A DNA stretch of 64,000 nt from Candidatus Thiodiazotropha endolucinida (GTDB lineage: Bacteria; Pseudomonadota; Gammaproteobacteria; Chromatiales; Chromatiaceae): contig NZ_MARB01000020.1 of assembly GCF_001715975.1 (NCBI RefSeq), positions 1 to 64,000 of the forward strand, written 5' to 3'. This document shows, one piece after another, positions 16,365 to 26,828 of this stretch. Under the pieces are notes generated by a model, which had not been told where the DNA came from, searched no databases, and saw only the letters and a program-made list of their open reading frames with translations. Both the position numbers and the translations under genes were made by a program. The number at the start of each line of letters is the position of its first letter. Within the stretch, counting starts at the first letter, position 1.

Positions 16365-17387
16365 ATGAGTAAACCAGTAACAATCGCATTGGATGCCATG
16401 GGAGGGGATATTGGCGCAGGTGTCGTGATACCTGCTGCTAGGGAGTATCTCCGACGTGATCATGAGACCGCGCTTATTCTGGTTGGTGACGATAACATCC
16501 TGAAAAAGAAGTTGGGGCCTCATCCATTTGGCGAGCGACTGCGAATCAGACATGCTTCCCAAACTGTTGCGATGGATGAACTGCCATCCAAAGCCCTGCG
16601 AAACAAGAAAGACTCGTCAATGCGCGTGGCGATCGATCTGGTCAAGAGTGGGGAAGCAAATGCCTGTGTCAGCGCCGGCAACACCGGGGCGCTGATGGCT
16701 ACATCTCGCTTCGTGTTAAAGACGCTGCCTAATATAGATAGACCGGCGATTATCACCGCCTTGCCATCCGTCACCGGTCAGACCTTTATGCTGGATCTTG
16801 GCGCGAATGTCGATTGCAGCGCTGAGCACCTGGTTCAATTTGCTGTCATGGGCAGTGAAACTGTGGCGGCAGTGACTGATATCGCCAATCCGAAAATCGG
16901 TCTGCTGAATATCGGACAGGAAGAGATCAAAGGTAACGAACAGGTTAAAGAGGCACACGAGCTCTTACTGCAGAGTTCTCTGAACTACGTGGGTTATGTC
17001 GAAGGTGACGATATCTACCAGGGTGGTACGGATGTGATTGTTTCCGACGGTTTTGTCGGCAACATTGCGCTGAAGAGCAGCGAGGGCGTGGCGAAGATGA
17101 TTCGTCATTTTATGACCCTTGAATTCAAAAAGAACCCGCTGACTAAACTGGCAGGTTTGATTGCAATGCCTGTGCTGAGAGCATTTCGCAAGCGAATAGA
17201 CCACAGACGTTATAACGGCGCCAGTCTGTTGGGACTGCGTGGAATAGTGATCAAAAGCCATGGCAGTGCTGACAAACTGGCTTTCATGAATGCAATCAGC
17301 ATAGCGCGCAAAGAAGTTTCATGTGATGTCCCGCATCGCATATCCGAGCAGGTTAAAACTCATCTGGAAAAAAGGGAGATCGCGTGA
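16365..17387 (+). CDS. plsX: Phosphate acyltransferase PlsX
   Basis: Makes acyl-phosphate from acyl-ACP and orthophosphate, the first committed step of phospholipid synthesis through PlsY. The 340-residue soluble protein has [60 protein letters not shown] and [13 protein letters not shown], all conserved. It has normal length. Its stop overlaps the fabH GTG start by four bases (GTGA), so translation is coupled. About 200 bases separate it from rpmF, with a hairpin between them, so it may have its own promoter. Confidence 0.96.
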   Translation: MSKPVTIALDAMGGDIGAGVVIPAAREYLRRDHETALILVGDDNILKKKLGPHPFGERLRIRHASQTVAMDELPSKALRNKKDSSMRVAIDLVKSGEANACVSAGNTGALMATSRFVLKTLPNIDRPAIITALPSVTGQTFMLDLGANVDCSAEHLVQFAVMGSETVAAVTDIANPKIGLLNIGQEEIKGNEQVKEAHELLLQSSLNYVGYVEGDDIYQGGTDVIVSDGFVGNIALKSSEGVAKMIRHFMTLEFKKNPLTKLAGLIAMPVLRAFRKRIDHRRYNGASLLGLRGIVIKSHGSADKLAFMNAISIARKEVSCDVPHRISEQVKTHLEKREIA

Positions 17388-18352
17388 TCTATTCGCGTAT
17401 CACAGGCACTGGTGGATATCTGCCCGAAAAGGTGCTCACCAACCAGGATCTTGAGAAGATTGTAGATACCACCGATCAGTGGATCTTCGATCGTACAGGT
17501 ATCCGTAAGCGGCATATTGCGGCTGATGACGAGTTTACATGTGATCTGGCGGAAAAGGCCGCGCTTAATGCGATTGAGATGGCGGGTATCGAAGCCAGTG
17601 ACATCGATCTGATTGTCGTTGCCACAACAACCGCCGATCAGGTTTTTCCCAGCACTGCGTGTCTTCTGCAAGCACGCCTTGGGATCAGGGGGCCTGCCGC
17701 ATTTGATGTTCAGGCTGTCTGCACCGGTTTTGTTTATGCGCTTGGCGTCGCTGATAACTTTATCCGGTCCGGGGCGGCGAAAAGGGCGCTAGTTGTTGGT
17801 GCCGAAACCTTCTCTCGCATTATTGACTGGAGTGATCGAAATACCTGTGTGTTGTTTGGCGACGGTGCCGGCGCGGTTGTCATCGAAGCGAGTGATGAAC
17901 CGGGTATTATCTCCACTCACCTGCATGCGGACGGTGCCTATGAGAGCCTGCTCCGGGTCCCAACCGGTATCTCACGCGGTTATAAAGAGATACTACAGGG
18001 TTCGGCATATGTCGAGATGAAGGGAAATGAAGTCTTCAAGGTTGCGGTAACCACCTTGGGTAGAATCGTAGATGAGACCTTGGCCGCCAATAACATGGAA
18101 AAATCAGATGTGGATTGGTTGATTCCCCATCAGGCCAATATAAGGATCATCAATGCAACCGCGAAAAAGCTGCAGACGCCGATGGATCATGTGGTTGTCA
18201 CAGTGGATGAACATGGCAACACCTCTGCGGCGTCGGTACCTCTCGCTTTGGATGTGGCAGTCAGGGATGGCCGGATTAAGCGTGGTGAGACTATCCTCAT
18301 GGAGGCATTTGGCGGCGGTTTTACCTGGGGTTCGGTTTTAGCGAAATTTTAG
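17384..18352 (+). CDS. fabH: 3-oxoacyl-ACP synthase III
   Basis: Starts fatty-acid synthesis by condensing acetyl-CoA with malonyl-ACP. The 322-residue protein has the catalytic triad: cysteine in [10 protein letters not shown], histidine in IPHQANIRI and asparagine in [11 protein letters not shown]. The N-terminal [17 protein letters not shown] and C-terminal [13 protein letters not shown] are standard. It starts with GTG at 17384, overlapping the plsX stop; AAAGGGAGA lies just upstream. Confidence 0.96.
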   Translation: MIYSRITGTGGYLPEKVLTNQDLEKIVDTTDQWIFDRTGIRKRHIAADDEFTCDLAEKAALNAIEMAGIEASDIDLIVVATTTADQVFPSTACLLQARLGIRGPAAFDVQAVCTGFVYALGVADNFIRSGAAKRALVVGAETFSRIIDWSDRNTCVLFGDGAGAVVIEASDEPGIISTHLHADGAYESLLRVPTGISRGYKEILQGSAYVEMKGNEVFKVAVTTLGRIVDETLAANNMEKSDVDWLIPHQANIRIINATAKKLQTPMDHVVVTVDEHGNTSAASVPLALDVAVRDGRIKRGETILMEAFGGGFTWGSVLAKF

Positions 18353-18371
18353 TGATTTGGCAGTGTAAGCT

Positions 18372-19313
18372 ATGACTAATTCATCATTCGGTATCGTTTT
18401 TCCAGGACAGGGGTCTCAGTCTGTTGGGATGTTGAGTGAATTGGCAGCAGCCCATCCGATCGTCAGTCAGACATTCGCAGAGGCTACGGACGCCTTGGGC
18501 TATGATCTGTGGGAGCTGGTTCAAAATGGCCCGAATGACGCACTCAACCAGACTACGAAGACACAACCCGCGATGCTTGCTGCCGGGGTGTCTGTGTGGC
18601 GGGTCTGGCTGGAACAAGGCGGTGCCAAGCCCCAAATCATGGCGGGACACAGTCTGGGAGAATACACGGCATTGGTTTGTGCGGATGCGATCGAATTTGC
18701 CGATGCAGTCAGGCTGGTGGCCGAGCGAGGCCGATTTATGCAGGAGGCCGTGCCTGAGGGGAGCGGCGGCATGGCGGCAATCCTTGGGCTTGACGATGTT
18801 CAGGTAAAAACGGTCTGTGCCGAAGCCGCATCCGGTGATGTCATTGAAGCTGTAAACTTCAATTCACCCGGCCAGGTCGTCGTAGCCGGTCATAAAGAGG
18901 CAGTGGACCGGGCATGCGTATTGGCTAAGGAGGCAGGTGCTAAACGTGCATTGCCACTCCCGGTCAGTGTGCCATCCCATTGTGCATTGATGAAACCGGC
19001 TGCAGAGCGATTGGCTCAACTGCTTAATGAGGTCGGCATTTCACAACCCTCAATCTCGGTGATACACAACGCAAGTGTCGCGGCGGCAACGGATGCCGAG
19101 TCGATACGCAAGCAGCTTGCCGCTCAGTTATACAGTCCTGTGCGATGGGTGGAAACGGTACAGATGATGGCGACCTCGGGTATTTCGAGCCTGCTTGAAG
19201 CAGGGCCCGGAAAGGTCCTGGCAGGATTGACTAAAAGAATCGATCGTGGTCTTGTCGGATTGCCTGTGTTTGATGCAAAAAGCTTGATGCAAGCGCTGGA
19301 GACATTGAAATGA
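18372..19313 (+). CDS. fabD: Malonyl-CoA:ACP transacylase
   Basis: Loads malonyl groups onto ACP for chain elongation. The 313-residue protein has FPGQGSQSVGM at the N-terminus, the nucleophile elbow GHSLGEYTAL and the catalytic-histidine stretch VPSHCALMKP. It overlaps fabG by four bases (ATGA). It lies 19 bases after fabH. Nothing unusual in length or residues. Confidence 0.96.
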   Translation: MTNSSFGIVFPGQGSQSVGMLSELAAAHPIVSQTFAEATDALGYDLWELVQNGPNDALNQTTKTQPAMLAAGVSVWRVWLEQGGAKPQIMAGHSLGEYTALVCADAIEFADAVRLVAERGRFMQEAVPEGSGGMAAILGLDDVQVKTVCAEAASGDVIEAVNFNSPGQVVVAGHKEAVDRACVLAKEAGAKRALPLPVSVPSHCALMKPAAERLAQLLNEVGISQPSISVIHNASVAAATDAESIRKQLAAQLYSPVRWVETVQMMATSGISSLLEAGPGKVLAGLTKRIDRGLVGLPVFDAKSLMQALETLK

Positions 19314-20053
19314 GTCTGGAGAATGAGATAGCAGTGGTTACCGGCGCCAGCCGCGGTATCGGGGCAGCCATTGCAGACACCCTGGCGGATGCGGGTGCAA
19401 CGGTTATCGGCACAGCGACCTCCGAGGCTGGTGCGCAAGGGATTACAGAACGTTTTAAGTCTGCGGGTCATGCCGGGTGTGGCATGGTGTTGAATGTCAC
19501 TGATGTAGAATCTATCGATGCGTTCATTGAGGCGGTCGGTAAAGAGTTCGGTAATCCTACTGTTTTGGTGAACAATGCCGGTATTACCCGCGATAACCTC
19601 CTCATGCGCATGAAGGATGAGGAGTGGGAAAGCATCATCAATACCAACCTGACCTCTGTTTTTCGCCTTAGCAAGGCGGTATTGCGCGGCATGATGAAGG
19701 CGCGAAAGGGGCGTATTATCAACATCTCATCCGTAGTCGGTGCAATGGGGAATGCCGGTCAGACCAACTACGCTGCCGCCAAGGCGGGAATCCACGGTTT
19801 TACACGCTCTTTGGCCAGGGAAGTGGGTTCGAGAGGAATTACCGTCAATTCCGTGGCGCCGGGCTTTATCGAGACAGATATGACGAACGAGCTGCCTGAG
19901 GAACAACGCAAGAGTCTTGAAGTGAACATCCCTTTGCAAAGACTGGGATCACCGGAGGATATTGCCAATGCGGTTTTGTTCCTGGCGGGGCAATCCGGAC
20001 GTTATATAACCGGTGAAACACTCCATGTTAACGGCGGAATGTACATGAGTTGA
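19310..20053 (+). CDS. fabG: 3-oxoacyl-ACP reductase
   Basis: NADPH-dependent short-chain dehydrogenase that reduces 3-oxoacyl-ACP. The 247-residue protein has VTGASRGIGAAIA for cofactor binding, NNAGITRDNLLMRMK, the active-site INISSVVG and YAAAKAGIHG (Tyr and Lys), and the C-terminal GQSGRYITGETLHVNGGMYM. Position and length are as expected. It is the last gene before a 197-base AT-rich gap that separates it from acpP. Confidence 0.96.
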   Translation: MSLENEIAVVTGASRGIGAAIADTLADAGATVIGTATSEAGAQGITERFKSAGHAGCGMVLNVTDVESIDAFIEAVGKEFGNPTVLVNNAGITRDNLLMRMKDEEWESIINTNLTSVFRLSKAVLRGMMKARKGRIINISSVVGAMGNAGQTNYAAAKAGIHGFTRSLAREVGSRGITVNSVAPGFIETDMTNELPEEQRKSLEVNIPLQRLGSPEDIANAVLFLAGQSGRYITGETLHVNGGMYMS

Positions 20054-20250
20054 TAGGTGAAAACTCGAGATCAATTTTCATAATTAACATAAATTAATTA
20101 TCATAACATTTTGTTAAATATATTAATTTATGGTGAATTTGAGATGCGAAAGTTATCTGAGGATTGCGCTTTTCTCAAGTGTTTTTTGTTACTACAATAC
20201 CGCATCGGTCCTTTTCGAGGCCGGCGGATAATCCAGAGGAAATTAATAAC

Positions 20251-20484
20251 ATGAGCGATGTCGTAGAACGAGTTCGTAAAATTGTCGTAGAACAACTAGG
20301 CGTGAAGGAAGAGGAGGTAACGTTAGAAGCCTCTTTTGTCGATGATCTTGGCGCTGACTCTCTCGACACAGTGGAATTGGTTATGGCTCTTGAAGAGGAA
20401 TTTGAAACCGAGATTCCTGATGAAGAGGCTGAAAAGATCACGACTGTGCAACTTGCTGTCGATTACATCAACGCACACAGTTAA
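20251..20484 (+). CDS. acpP: Acyl carrier protein
   Basis: 77-residue acidic carrier protein that holds growing acyl chains on 4'-phosphopantetheine. The attachment serine is S37 in [11 protein letters not shown]. The ATG at 20251 is the true start ([18 protein letters not shown]); the frame is open upstream to 20164, but AGAGGAAATTAATAAC precedes this ATG and the family N-terminus begins here. The gap upstream is very AT-rich, so acpP probably has its own strong promoter. A palindromic terminator overlaps the stop codon. Confidence 0.97.
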   Translation: MSDVVERVRKIVVEQLGVKEEEVTLEASFVDDLGADSLDTVELVMALEEEFETEIPDEEAEKITTVQLAVDYINAHS

Positions 20485-20512
20485 TCTTTGCGCAAAGATT
20501 TTCTATTTTTTA
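20483..20512 (+). terminator. Terminator or attenuator after acpP
   Basis: Perfect palindrome AATCTTTGC/GCAAAGATT at 20483-20500, beginning within the acpP stop codon, followed by a T-rich run TTCTATTTTTTAT. This would allow the highly expressed acpP transcript to end before fabF. Confidence 0.7.
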
Positions 20513-20594
20513 TAGGCCGTCAAGCTCTAACAATAGAAAGGGGCGCGGCCTTTTGCTTTTCAGCAACACCACTGAACTTTGGGGGTAGTCATAC

Positions 20595-21836
20595 ATGACT
20601 GCAAGAAGGGTCGTCGTTACGGGTTTAGGTATGGTAGCGCCTGTCGGGCTGGATATTCCTACATCGTGGGAGAATATTCAGGCCGGTAAGAGTGGTATCC
20701 AACCCATTACCCATTTTGATGTTGGGTCATTTTCTACCCAGTTCGGTGGTCCCATCTACGGTTTCGAAATCACCGATTACATAGCGAAGAAAGAAGCCAA
20801 GAAAATGGATAAGTTTATCCACTATGGCATCGCTGCCGGTATACAGGCGATCAAAGATGCAGGGCTTGAGGTGACTGAGGAGAATGCAGAACGCATCGGT
20901 GTTCTGATTGGTTCAGGTATCGGCGGCATTACCGGTATCGAAAACAGTTACCAGGCCTACCTGGATGGCGGTCCTCGTAAAATCTCGCCGTTTTTCGTGC
21001 CTTCAAGCATTATCAACATGGTGTCCGGTAACCTCTCCATCATGTATGGATTGAAGGGACCCAACTACTCGATCGTTTCCGCATGCAGCAGTGGTGCCCA
21101 CAGCATCGCCGAGGCTGCTATGATGATCCGGCATGGCCGGACGGACGTGATGATCGCCGGTGGCGCCGAAATGGCCACATCTCCGGTTGGCTTGGGTGGG
21201 TTCGCGGCGGCACGGGCACTTTCTCGTCGCAACGATGATCCACAGGGAGCCAGTCGCCCTTGGGATAAAGACCGGGATGGTTTCGTACTCAGCGATGGCG
21301 CCGGTGTAGTTGTGCTGGAGGAGTATGAGCAGGCCAAGGCCCGTGGCGCGAAGATCTATGCCGAATTAGCCGGTATCGGAATGAACTCTGATGCCTACCA
21401 CATGACAGCACCCTCAGTAGACGGATCAGGTGCTGCCAAATGCATGGAGTTGGCACTTCAGGATGGTGGAATCAACGTGGATGAGGTTGATTATATCAAC
21501 GCACATGGAACCTCCACCCCGGCTGGCGATGTGGCGGAGACTATGGCAGTCAAACGTGCCTTCGGTGACCATGCATACAAGCTTTGTGTCAGTTCCACGA
21601 AATCGATGACCGGTCATATGCTGGGTGCGGCAGGTGGTGCAGAGGCCGTATATACGATTCTGGCACTCTACAATCAGGTTGTGCCACCCACCATCAACTT
21701 GGAAAACCAGGATCCCGAATGCGACCTGGATTATGTTCCCAATAGCGCAAGAGCGATGAAGCTGGACGTGGTGATTTCCAACTCATTTGGATTTGGCGGT
21801 ACTAACGGTACCCTAGCATTCCGCCGTGTAAACTGA
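20595..21836 (+). CDS. fabF: 3-oxoacyl-ACP synthase II
   Basis: Elongating condensing enzyme, including the temperature-responsive palmitoleate to vaccenate step. The 413-residue protein has the nucleophile cysteine in [11 protein letters not shown] (reading ACSSG where ACATG is more common), the histidines in [12 protein letters not shown] and [13 protein letters not shown], and the C-terminal [17 protein letters not shown]. All catalytic residues are present. It is preceded by GGGGGTAG at usable spacing. It is followed 13 bases later by pabC. Confidence 0.96.
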   Translation: MTARRVVVTGLGMVAPVGLDIPTSWENIQAGKSGIQPITHFDVGSFSTQFGGPIYGFEITDYIAKKEAKKMDKFIHYGIAAGIQAIKDAGLEVTEENAERIGVLIGSGIGGITGIENSYQAYLDGGPRKISPFFVPSSIINMVSGNLSIMYGLKGPNYSIVSACSSGAHSIAEAAMMIRHGRTDVMIAGGAEMATSPVGLGGFAAARALSRRNDDPQGASRPWDKDRDGFVLSDGAGVVVLEEYEQAKARGAKIYAELAGIGMNSDAYHMTAPSVDGSGAAKCMELALQDGGINVDEVDYINAHGTSTPAGDVAETMAVKRAFGDHAYKLCVSSTKSMTGHMLGAAGGAEAVYTILALYNQVVPPTINLENQDPECDLDYVPNSARAMKLDVVISNSFGFGGTNGTLAFRRVN

Positions 21837-21849
21837 GGACGAAGGCTAA

Positions 21850-22665
21850 TTGCTAATTAACGGCAAACCAGGCGATCTGATACCGTTCTCTGATCGTGGT
21901 CTGCAATACGGCGATGGTTTGTTCGAAACTTTGGCTGTCAGACAGGGGCGCCCCTGTTTATGGCAGCGGCACATGGCCCGACTTTCCCGTGGGGAAACGG
22001 CACTCGGCTTCCCGCCCAGCGATAAGCAGCTGCTTGAAAAAGAGGTTCTCGCACTCTGTGCCGAGCATGATCTTGCGGTTTTGAAGATCATACTTACCCG
22101 CGGAAGTGGGGGCAGGGGATATGCCCCCCCCAGTCCCGGTTCACCGCGACGCCTAATCAGTCTCCATCCCTGGCCCGACTATCCTCAAACCTGGTATTCA
22201 GAAGGTATTCATGTTGGGATTTGCCGCACCAGGATTGGCCGAAACAGACAGCTGGCAGGTTACAAACACTTAAACCGTCTTGAACAAGTACTGGCGCGTA
22301 GGGAATGTCAGGATGACTCCCTATCCGAGTGCCTGATGATGGATGAAAGGGAGAAGGTGATCTGCGGCACACAGTCCAACCTATTCATGCTGCAGGGCAA
22401 TGCGATCTATACGCCTGATCTTACCCATTCAGGCATTGCGGGTGTGGTCAGGGAACTGGTGATTGAAATTGCAGGGCAGCTCTCGATCCCATTGCACATC
22501 ACCGATTTGGATAGGGATAGGCTGATGAGTGCCGATGCCATGTTTGTAACCAATTCTGTGATGGGATTCTGTTCAGTCGCGGCGCTGAATAAGCGGCAAT
22601 TTGATCAGAAGAATATTCCCCGTGAGTTGCGTCACAGGGTGGAGGAAGCCTGTAGCACGGCTTAG
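21850..22665 (+). CDS. pabC: Aminodeoxychorismate lyase
   Basis: PLP enzyme that releases 4-aminobenzoate and pyruvate from 4-amino-4-deoxychorismate, for folate synthesis. The 271-residue class-IV aminotransferase-fold protein has the opening INGKPGDLIPFSDRGLQYGDGLFET, the PLP lysine in GYKHLNRLEQVLARRE, and ICGTQSNLFML, which is followed by the pabC-type GIAGVVRELV. No ATG lies at the N-terminus; TTG at 21850 is the best start because it gives the family N-terminus and GAGGACGAAGG lies upstream. Placement between fabF and mltG is the E. coli order. Confidence 0.93.
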   Translation: MLINGKPGDLIPFSDRGLQYGDGLFETLAVRQGRPCLWQRHMARLSRGETALGFPPSDKQLLEKEVLALCAEHDLAVLKIILTRGSGGRGYAPPSPGSPRRLISLHPWPDYPQTWYSEGIHVGICRTRIGRNRQLAGYKHLNRLEQVLARRECQDDSLSECLMMDEREKVICGTQSNLFMLQGNAIYTPDLTHSGIAGVVRELVIEIAGQLSIPLHITDLDRDRLMSADAMFVTNSVMGFCSVAALNKRQFDQKNIPRELRHRVEEACSTA

Positions 22666-22790
22666 TCTTTGCTCTTTCGGTTATCCAAAAGTCGTGGTAA
22701 TCAACTTCACCCCGCGGATTTTTCCAGTAGAATGACGTTATGCTCAACGCCAACGATTTTTTCCAAATAGTAGAGTCTGACTGGTGAGAA

Positions 22791-23792
22791 ATGCGGGTTA
22801 ATCGTCTGCTCGGTATTCTGATCTTTGTCGCCAGCATCCTTCTGGCTTGGGGTTGGATGGAATATGACGGATTTGTCAACAAATCCTTGAATTTACCCGA
22901 GGAGGGCGTGAACTATATTCTGCATCCGGGCATGACGGTCAGAAGTTTGGCGGAGGATCTACAGCAACGAGGTATGCTCGAAAAGCCCATACTGTTGAGA
23001 TTCATTGCCCGTTGGCAGGGTCAAGCCAGTAAACTGAAGGCCGGTGAATACTATCTGCCTGCTGGAACCACGCCACCGAAACTGCTTGAAATCCTCAGCT
23101 CCTCACAGGTTGTTCAATATGCCCTTACGATCATCGAGGGGTGGACATTCGACCAGTTGATGGCTGCGATCAGACGTGATCCGGTATTGGAACACAGCCT
23201 GAAGGAGGTAACCAACGATCAGGTGATGCAACATCTTGGCCTGGACGATCTGCATCCAGAGGGGCGATTCTACCCTGATACCTATCACTTTCCCCGCGGT
23301 ACCACCGATGCGGCCTTTCTAAAGCGGGCCTATAAACGAATGGAATCCGTATTGGAACAGGCCTGGCAACAGCGGAAAAAGCAGCTGCCGCTGAAAAGCC
23401 CATATGAGGCCCTCATACTGGCCTCGATTATCGAGCGGGAGACCGGCATTCCCGAGGAGCGGGGCAAGATAGCCGGTGTATTCATAAGACGCCTGAAGCG
23501 TGGCATGTTGTTGCAGACCGATCCCACGGTTATCTACGGTATGGGAGAGAGCTATAACGGCAATATCCGCAAGCGGGATCTCACCCGCGACACCCCTTAC
23601 AACACCTATCTGCACAAAGGATTGACACCGACACCTATTGCCATGCCGAGCGGTGCTGCAATACGTGCGGCTTTGAATCCGGAAGAGGGTAATTCGCTCT
23701 ATTTCGTCGCAACCGGCGATGGCGGACACTATTTCTCTTCAACCCTTGAGGAGCACAACAAAGCGGTACGAAAGTATCAGTTGAAGAGATGA
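22791..23792 (+). CDS. mltG: Endolytic murein transglycosylase MltG
   Basis: Cuts nascent peptidoglycan strands in the periplasm and so sets glycan chain release. The 333-residue protein has an N-terminal membrane anchor (LLGILIFVASILLAWGWM), a LysM-like segment with VNYILHPGMTVRSLAEDLQQ, and the YceG domain with LILASIIERETGIPEER (catalytic glutamate), FIRRLKRGMLLQTDPTVIYG and SPYNTYLHKGLTPTPIAMPS-like sequence (here TPYNTYLHKGLTPTPIAMPS). Its stop overlaps the tmk start by four bases. Confidence 0.95.
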   Translation: MRVNRLLGILIFVASILLAWGWMEYDGFVNKSLNLPEEGVNYILHPGMTVRSLAEDLQQRGMLEKPILLRFIARWQGQASKLKAGEYYLPAGTTPPKLLEILSSSQVVQYALTIIEGWTFDQLMAAIRRDPVLEHSLKEVTNDQVMQHLGLDDLHPEGRFYPDTYHFPRGTTDAAFLKRAYKRMESVLEQAWQQRKKQLPLKSPYEALILASIIERETGIPEERGKIAGVFIRRLKRGMLLQTDPTVIYGMGESYNGNIRKRDLTRDTPYNTYLHKGLTPTPIAMPSGAAIRAALNPEEGNSLYFVATGDGGHYFSSTLEEHNKAVRKYQLKR

Positions 23793-24442
23793 CTGCAATG
23801 AACAAGACGGCAAAAGGACGATTCATCACCGTTGAAGGCGGTGAAGGGGCTGGAAAAAGCAGTAATCTGGCCTTCATCCAATCCTTGATTGAAACCGCTG
23901 GCAAACAGGTGCTTTTTACCCGGGAACCGGGTGGAACACCGCTTGGCGAAGCCATTCGTGAATTGCTGCTGGGACACAAACACACAGGTATGGCGGACGA
24001 CACGGAATTACTGTTGATGTTCGCCGCGCGTGCGGAGCATCTTCAACAAAAAATCCTTCCGGCCCTTGAGCGGGGAATCTGGGTGTTGTGCGATCGTTTC
24101 ACTGATGCAAGTTTTGCCTATCAAGGGGCGGGAAGAGGGCTTTCGCTGGAGAAGATTGCCAAGTTACAGCAGTTCGTTCAGGGTAACTTGCGTCCCGATC
24201 TGACATTGCTGTTCGACGTGCCGGTGGATACCGGCTTACAGCGTGCCGGGAAACGTTCTGAGCCTGATCGATTTGAAAGCGAGAACCGCGACTTCTTTGA
24301 GAAAGTGAGAGCGGGATATCTGCAGATCGCCACGCAGGAGCCTGATCGTGTCCAGGTAATCGATGCATCTCCAGCCTTGGAAATAGTGCAGGATCAAATC
24401 AAAACGGTCGTTCAACACTATCTGGAGAGCCAGGGTGAGTGA
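23789..24442 (+). CDS. tmk: Thymidylate kinase
   Basis: Phosphorylates dTMP to dTDP. The 217-residue protein has the P-loop TVEGGEGAGKSS, FTREPGGTPLGE, the DRF motif CDRFTDASFAYQGAGRGL, and the LID region QRAGKRSEPDRFESE. It is of the bacterial type with the arginines in the LID. The ATG at 23789 overlaps the mltG stop (ATGA); a second ATG at 23798 is also possible. The stop overlaps holB by eight bases. Confidence 0.95.
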   Translation: MTAMNKTAKGRFITVEGGEGAGKSSNLAFIQSLIETAGKQVLFTREPGGTPLGEAIRELLLGHKHTGMADDTELLLMFAARAEHLQQKILPALERGIWVLCDRFTDASFAYQGAGRGLSLEKIAKLQQFVQGNLRPDLTLLFDVPVDTGLQRAGKRSEPDRFESENRDFFEKVRAGYLQIATQEPDRVQVIDASPALEIVQDQIKTVVQHYLESQGE

Positions 24443-25439
24443 GTTGCGTTATCATCGCTTGCCATGGCACGACGAGCAGTGGCATTTTTTACAACAGGCC
24501 GTTGAACAGCACCGACTGCCCCATGCCTTATTACTATCGGGACCTCCCGGTTTGGGAAAAGAGCAGTTCGTGCTCAGTTTTGCCCAATCCGTATTATGTG
24601 TGGATAGAGACCGTGACGGCGTCGCCTGCGGCGCCTGTCGTCAGTGTCAGTTGCTGTACAGCGGCAACCACCCTGATTTTCAATGGTTGAAACCGGATGA
24701 AGAGAGTAAGAGCGGTGAGATAACGATAGAAGCCATTCGGAGCCTTACCGCCAATGCTTCGTTAACCAGCCATGCCGGCGGTAACAAGATCATCGCCATA
24801 CAACCGGCCCATCGAATGAACAAAGCCGCGGCCAACAGTCTCCTCAAAACACTGGAAGAGCCCACGCCGGGAAGCGTGATATTGCTCTTGACCGATCAAC
24901 CGGGCAGATTACTTGCCACTATCCGCAGCCGCTGTCAGACAATCTACTTCAAACCTCCGCACAGGACACAGGCCATCGAGTGGCTCTCTGACAAGGTGAC
25001 CCAGGAAGATCCGCGACTGTTGTTAACACTGGCCAATGGTGCGCCACTCAAGGCGCTTCAGCTTGACAACAGTGAACTCCTGAATGCGCGTAAGGAAATG
25101 GCGAAGGGATTTTTACAACTACTGGCTGGGAAACGTGATCCGGTCAGCCTGGCGCGTGGATGGGGAGCCTTTGACAGGGTCTTGTTGTTGGAGTGGCTGA
25201 CGGGCTGGGTCATCGATCTGATTCGTCTCAAGGAAGGGGGAGATGAGGGGGGACTCTTTAATCGGGATCTCACTCAAGCTTTGCAGAAAACGGCCGACAA
25301 GATAAACTCGAGGACTCTGCATGGCTATCTGCTCCAGGTTTATGCGGCCAGGAGCACCGTAGAGAGCAATTTAAACCCGCAATTGACCTTGGAAAAACTG
25401 CTGATTTCCTGGTGTGATTGCAGAACCCAGGCGTGTTAG
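24435..25439 (+). CDS. holB: DNA polymerase III subunit delta'
   Basis: Clamp-loader subunit of the replicative polymerase. The 334-residue protein has the degenerate P-loop LLSGPPGLGKEQFV, the zinc-binding cysteines CGACRQCQLL, NKIIAIQPAHRMNKAAANSLLKTLEEPT (the SRC-like helix region begins with AANSLLKTLEEP), and SRCQTIYF, the SRC motif. The GTG at 24435 is used because it directly gives the family N-terminus and overlaps tmk. It precedes pilZ by 18 bases, the common gammaproteobacterial order. Confidence 0.94.
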   Translation: MSELRYHRLPWHDEQWHFLQQAVEQHRLPHALLLSGPPGLGKEQFVLSFAQSVLCVDRDRDGVACGACRQCQLLYSGNHPDFQWLKPDEESKSGEITIEAIRSLTANASLTSHAGGNKIIAIQPAHRMNKAAANSLLKTLEEPTPGSVILLLTDQPGRLLATIRSRCQTIYFKPPHRTQAIEWLSDKVTQEDPRLLLTLANGAPLKALQLDNSELLNARKEMAKGFLQLLAGKRDPVSLARGWGAFDRVLLLEWLTGWVIDLIRLKEGGDEGGLFNRDLTQALQKTADKINSRTLHGYLLQVYAARSTVESNLNPQLTLEKLLISWCDCRTQAC

Positions 25440-25457
25440 ACAGAAACTGAGAATCGT

Positions 25458-25805
25458 ATGGCTGGTGGACCCAAACAAGGAATACTCTCGCTGACAATCA
25501 AGGATAAGAATGCCTTGTATGCGGCCTACATGCAATTTGTTGAATTTGGTGGACTTTTTATTCCCACTACCAAACAGTACCGATTGGGTGACGAGGTTTT
25601 CATGCTGCTGACGCTGATGGACGAGACGGAGCGTCTGCCGGTGGCCGGTAAGATCATCTGGATCACACCCGTCGGCGCGGAGGGTAACAGAGCAGCCGGT
25701 ATCGGTGTCCAGTTCAGTGATCAGGATGGCGGTGCAGCACGCAACAAGATCGAGACTTATCTTGCCGGCGCCCTGAAATCAGACCGTCCTACACACACGC
25801 TATAG
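25458..25805 (+). CDS. pilZ: Type IV pilus assembly PilZ protein
   Basis: 115-residue single PilZ domain protein of the pilus-assembly subgroup, directly after holB as in Pseudomonas and Xanthomonas. It opens with GILSLTIKDKNALYAAYMQF and has GGLFIPTTKQYRLGDEVFML and VAGKIIWITP, then AAGIGVQFSD. The N-terminal RxxxR motif that binds c-di-GMP is absent, as in founding PilZ proteins, which work through PilB and FimX instead. No pilus genes are in this window. Confidence 0.9.
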   Translation: MAGGPKQGILSLTIKDKNALYAAYMQFVEFGGLFIPTTKQYRLGDEVFMLLTLMDETERLPVAGKIIWITPVGAEGNRAAGIGVQFSDQDGGAARNKIETYLAGALKSDRPTHTL

Positions 25806-26015
25806 TCAGTAAGCCGACTAACATGCGGGTTCTCTATCTGACTAATGGTTAGTTGTCTTTCTTTTTTGTGACACAAACGGAATGGAGATCTTTATCAGCC
25901 CCCTACCGGTGGAGCTGCTGATAGGTATCGTTCACCAAACGAAATAATCGAGTCTGGAGTTGAAGATGCAGTTACAATCCCCCGTCAAAATCGGTAACGG
26001 CCCTAATAAACCTCC

Positions 26016-26828
26016 ATGTTAGTCGATTCCCACTGCCATCTCGATCGTGTTGCTCTTGCACCCTACAACGGGGATTTTGCCAGCTTTATGAGCAGTACCC
26101 TTGCACAAGGTATCGATCATCTGCTGTGCGTCTCGATCGATCTTGAATCCTGGCCGGCCATGGTGGCCCTGGTAGCGGATTACCCACAGATTTCCATATC
26201 GGTGGGCGTGCATCCAAATGATAAGGAGCGTCATGAACCCACGGTTGAGGAGTTGCTGAGACTCTCACGCAGTGAAAAGGTCGTCGCCATCGGGGAGACC
26301 GGACTGGATTATTTTCATGGAGAAGGGGATCTGGATTGGCAGCGTGAACGGTTTCGGCAGCATATTCGAGCAGCCAAGGCGGCGAAACTCCCTCTCATCA
26401 TCCACACCCGGGACGCGCGGATCGATACAATCCAGATCATGCAGGATGAGGGGGCGGACGATGTGGGTGGGGTGATGCACTGCTTCACAGAGAACTGGTC
26501 CATGGCGAAACAGGCACTGGAGATGGGTTTTTATATCTCATTTTCCGGCATCATCACCTTCAAGAATGCGGTCGAGTTGCGTGAGGTCGTAAAACGGGTG
26601 CCGATGGATCATCTGCTGATCGAGACAGACTCCCCCTATCTGGCGCCGGTACCCCATCGCGGCAAACCCAATCAACCGATCCATGTACGGCATGTTGCTG
26701 AATGTGTGGCAGAGCTGAAAGGGCTGACACTCGAGGCAATTGCAGACCGGACAACCGCCAATTTCTATCGCTGTTTCCCTCTGGCGCAGGGCGCACAATC
26801 CAGTTCTAGCGGGTTAGATTATGAATAA
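26016..26828 (+). CDS. tatD: TatD-family metal-dependent deoxyribonuclease
   Basis: Metal-dependent 3'-5' DNase of the YcfH/TatD type. The 270-residue TIM-barrel protein has all metal-binding motifs: VDSHCHLD, GETGLDYF, IIHTRDA, VMHCFTE and LIETDSPYLAPVP. The ATG at 26016 gives the exact family start. In E. coli the equivalent gene (ycfH) also follows holB. It overlaps the porin gene by eight bases, which is unusual for two functionally unrelated genes and suggests coupled transcription. Confidence 0.94.
   Translation: MLVDSHCHLDRVALAPYNGDFASFMSSTLAQGIDHLLCVSIDLESWPAMVALVADYPQISISVGVHPNDKERHEPTVEELLRLSRSEKVVAIGETGLDYFHGEGDLDWQRERFRQHIRAAKAAKLPLIIHTRDARIDTIQIMQDEGADDVGGVMHCFTENWSMAKQALEMGFYISFSGIITFKNAVELREVVKRVPMDHLLIETDSPYLAPVPHRGKPNQPIHVRHVAECVAELKGLTLEAIADRTTANFYRCFPLAQGAQSSSSGLDYE

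Noticed and set aside
25895-25926. Inverted repeat ATCAGC … GCTGAT before tatD as an operator or terminator
   Set aside because: Only six pairs with a long loop and no T run; likely chance.
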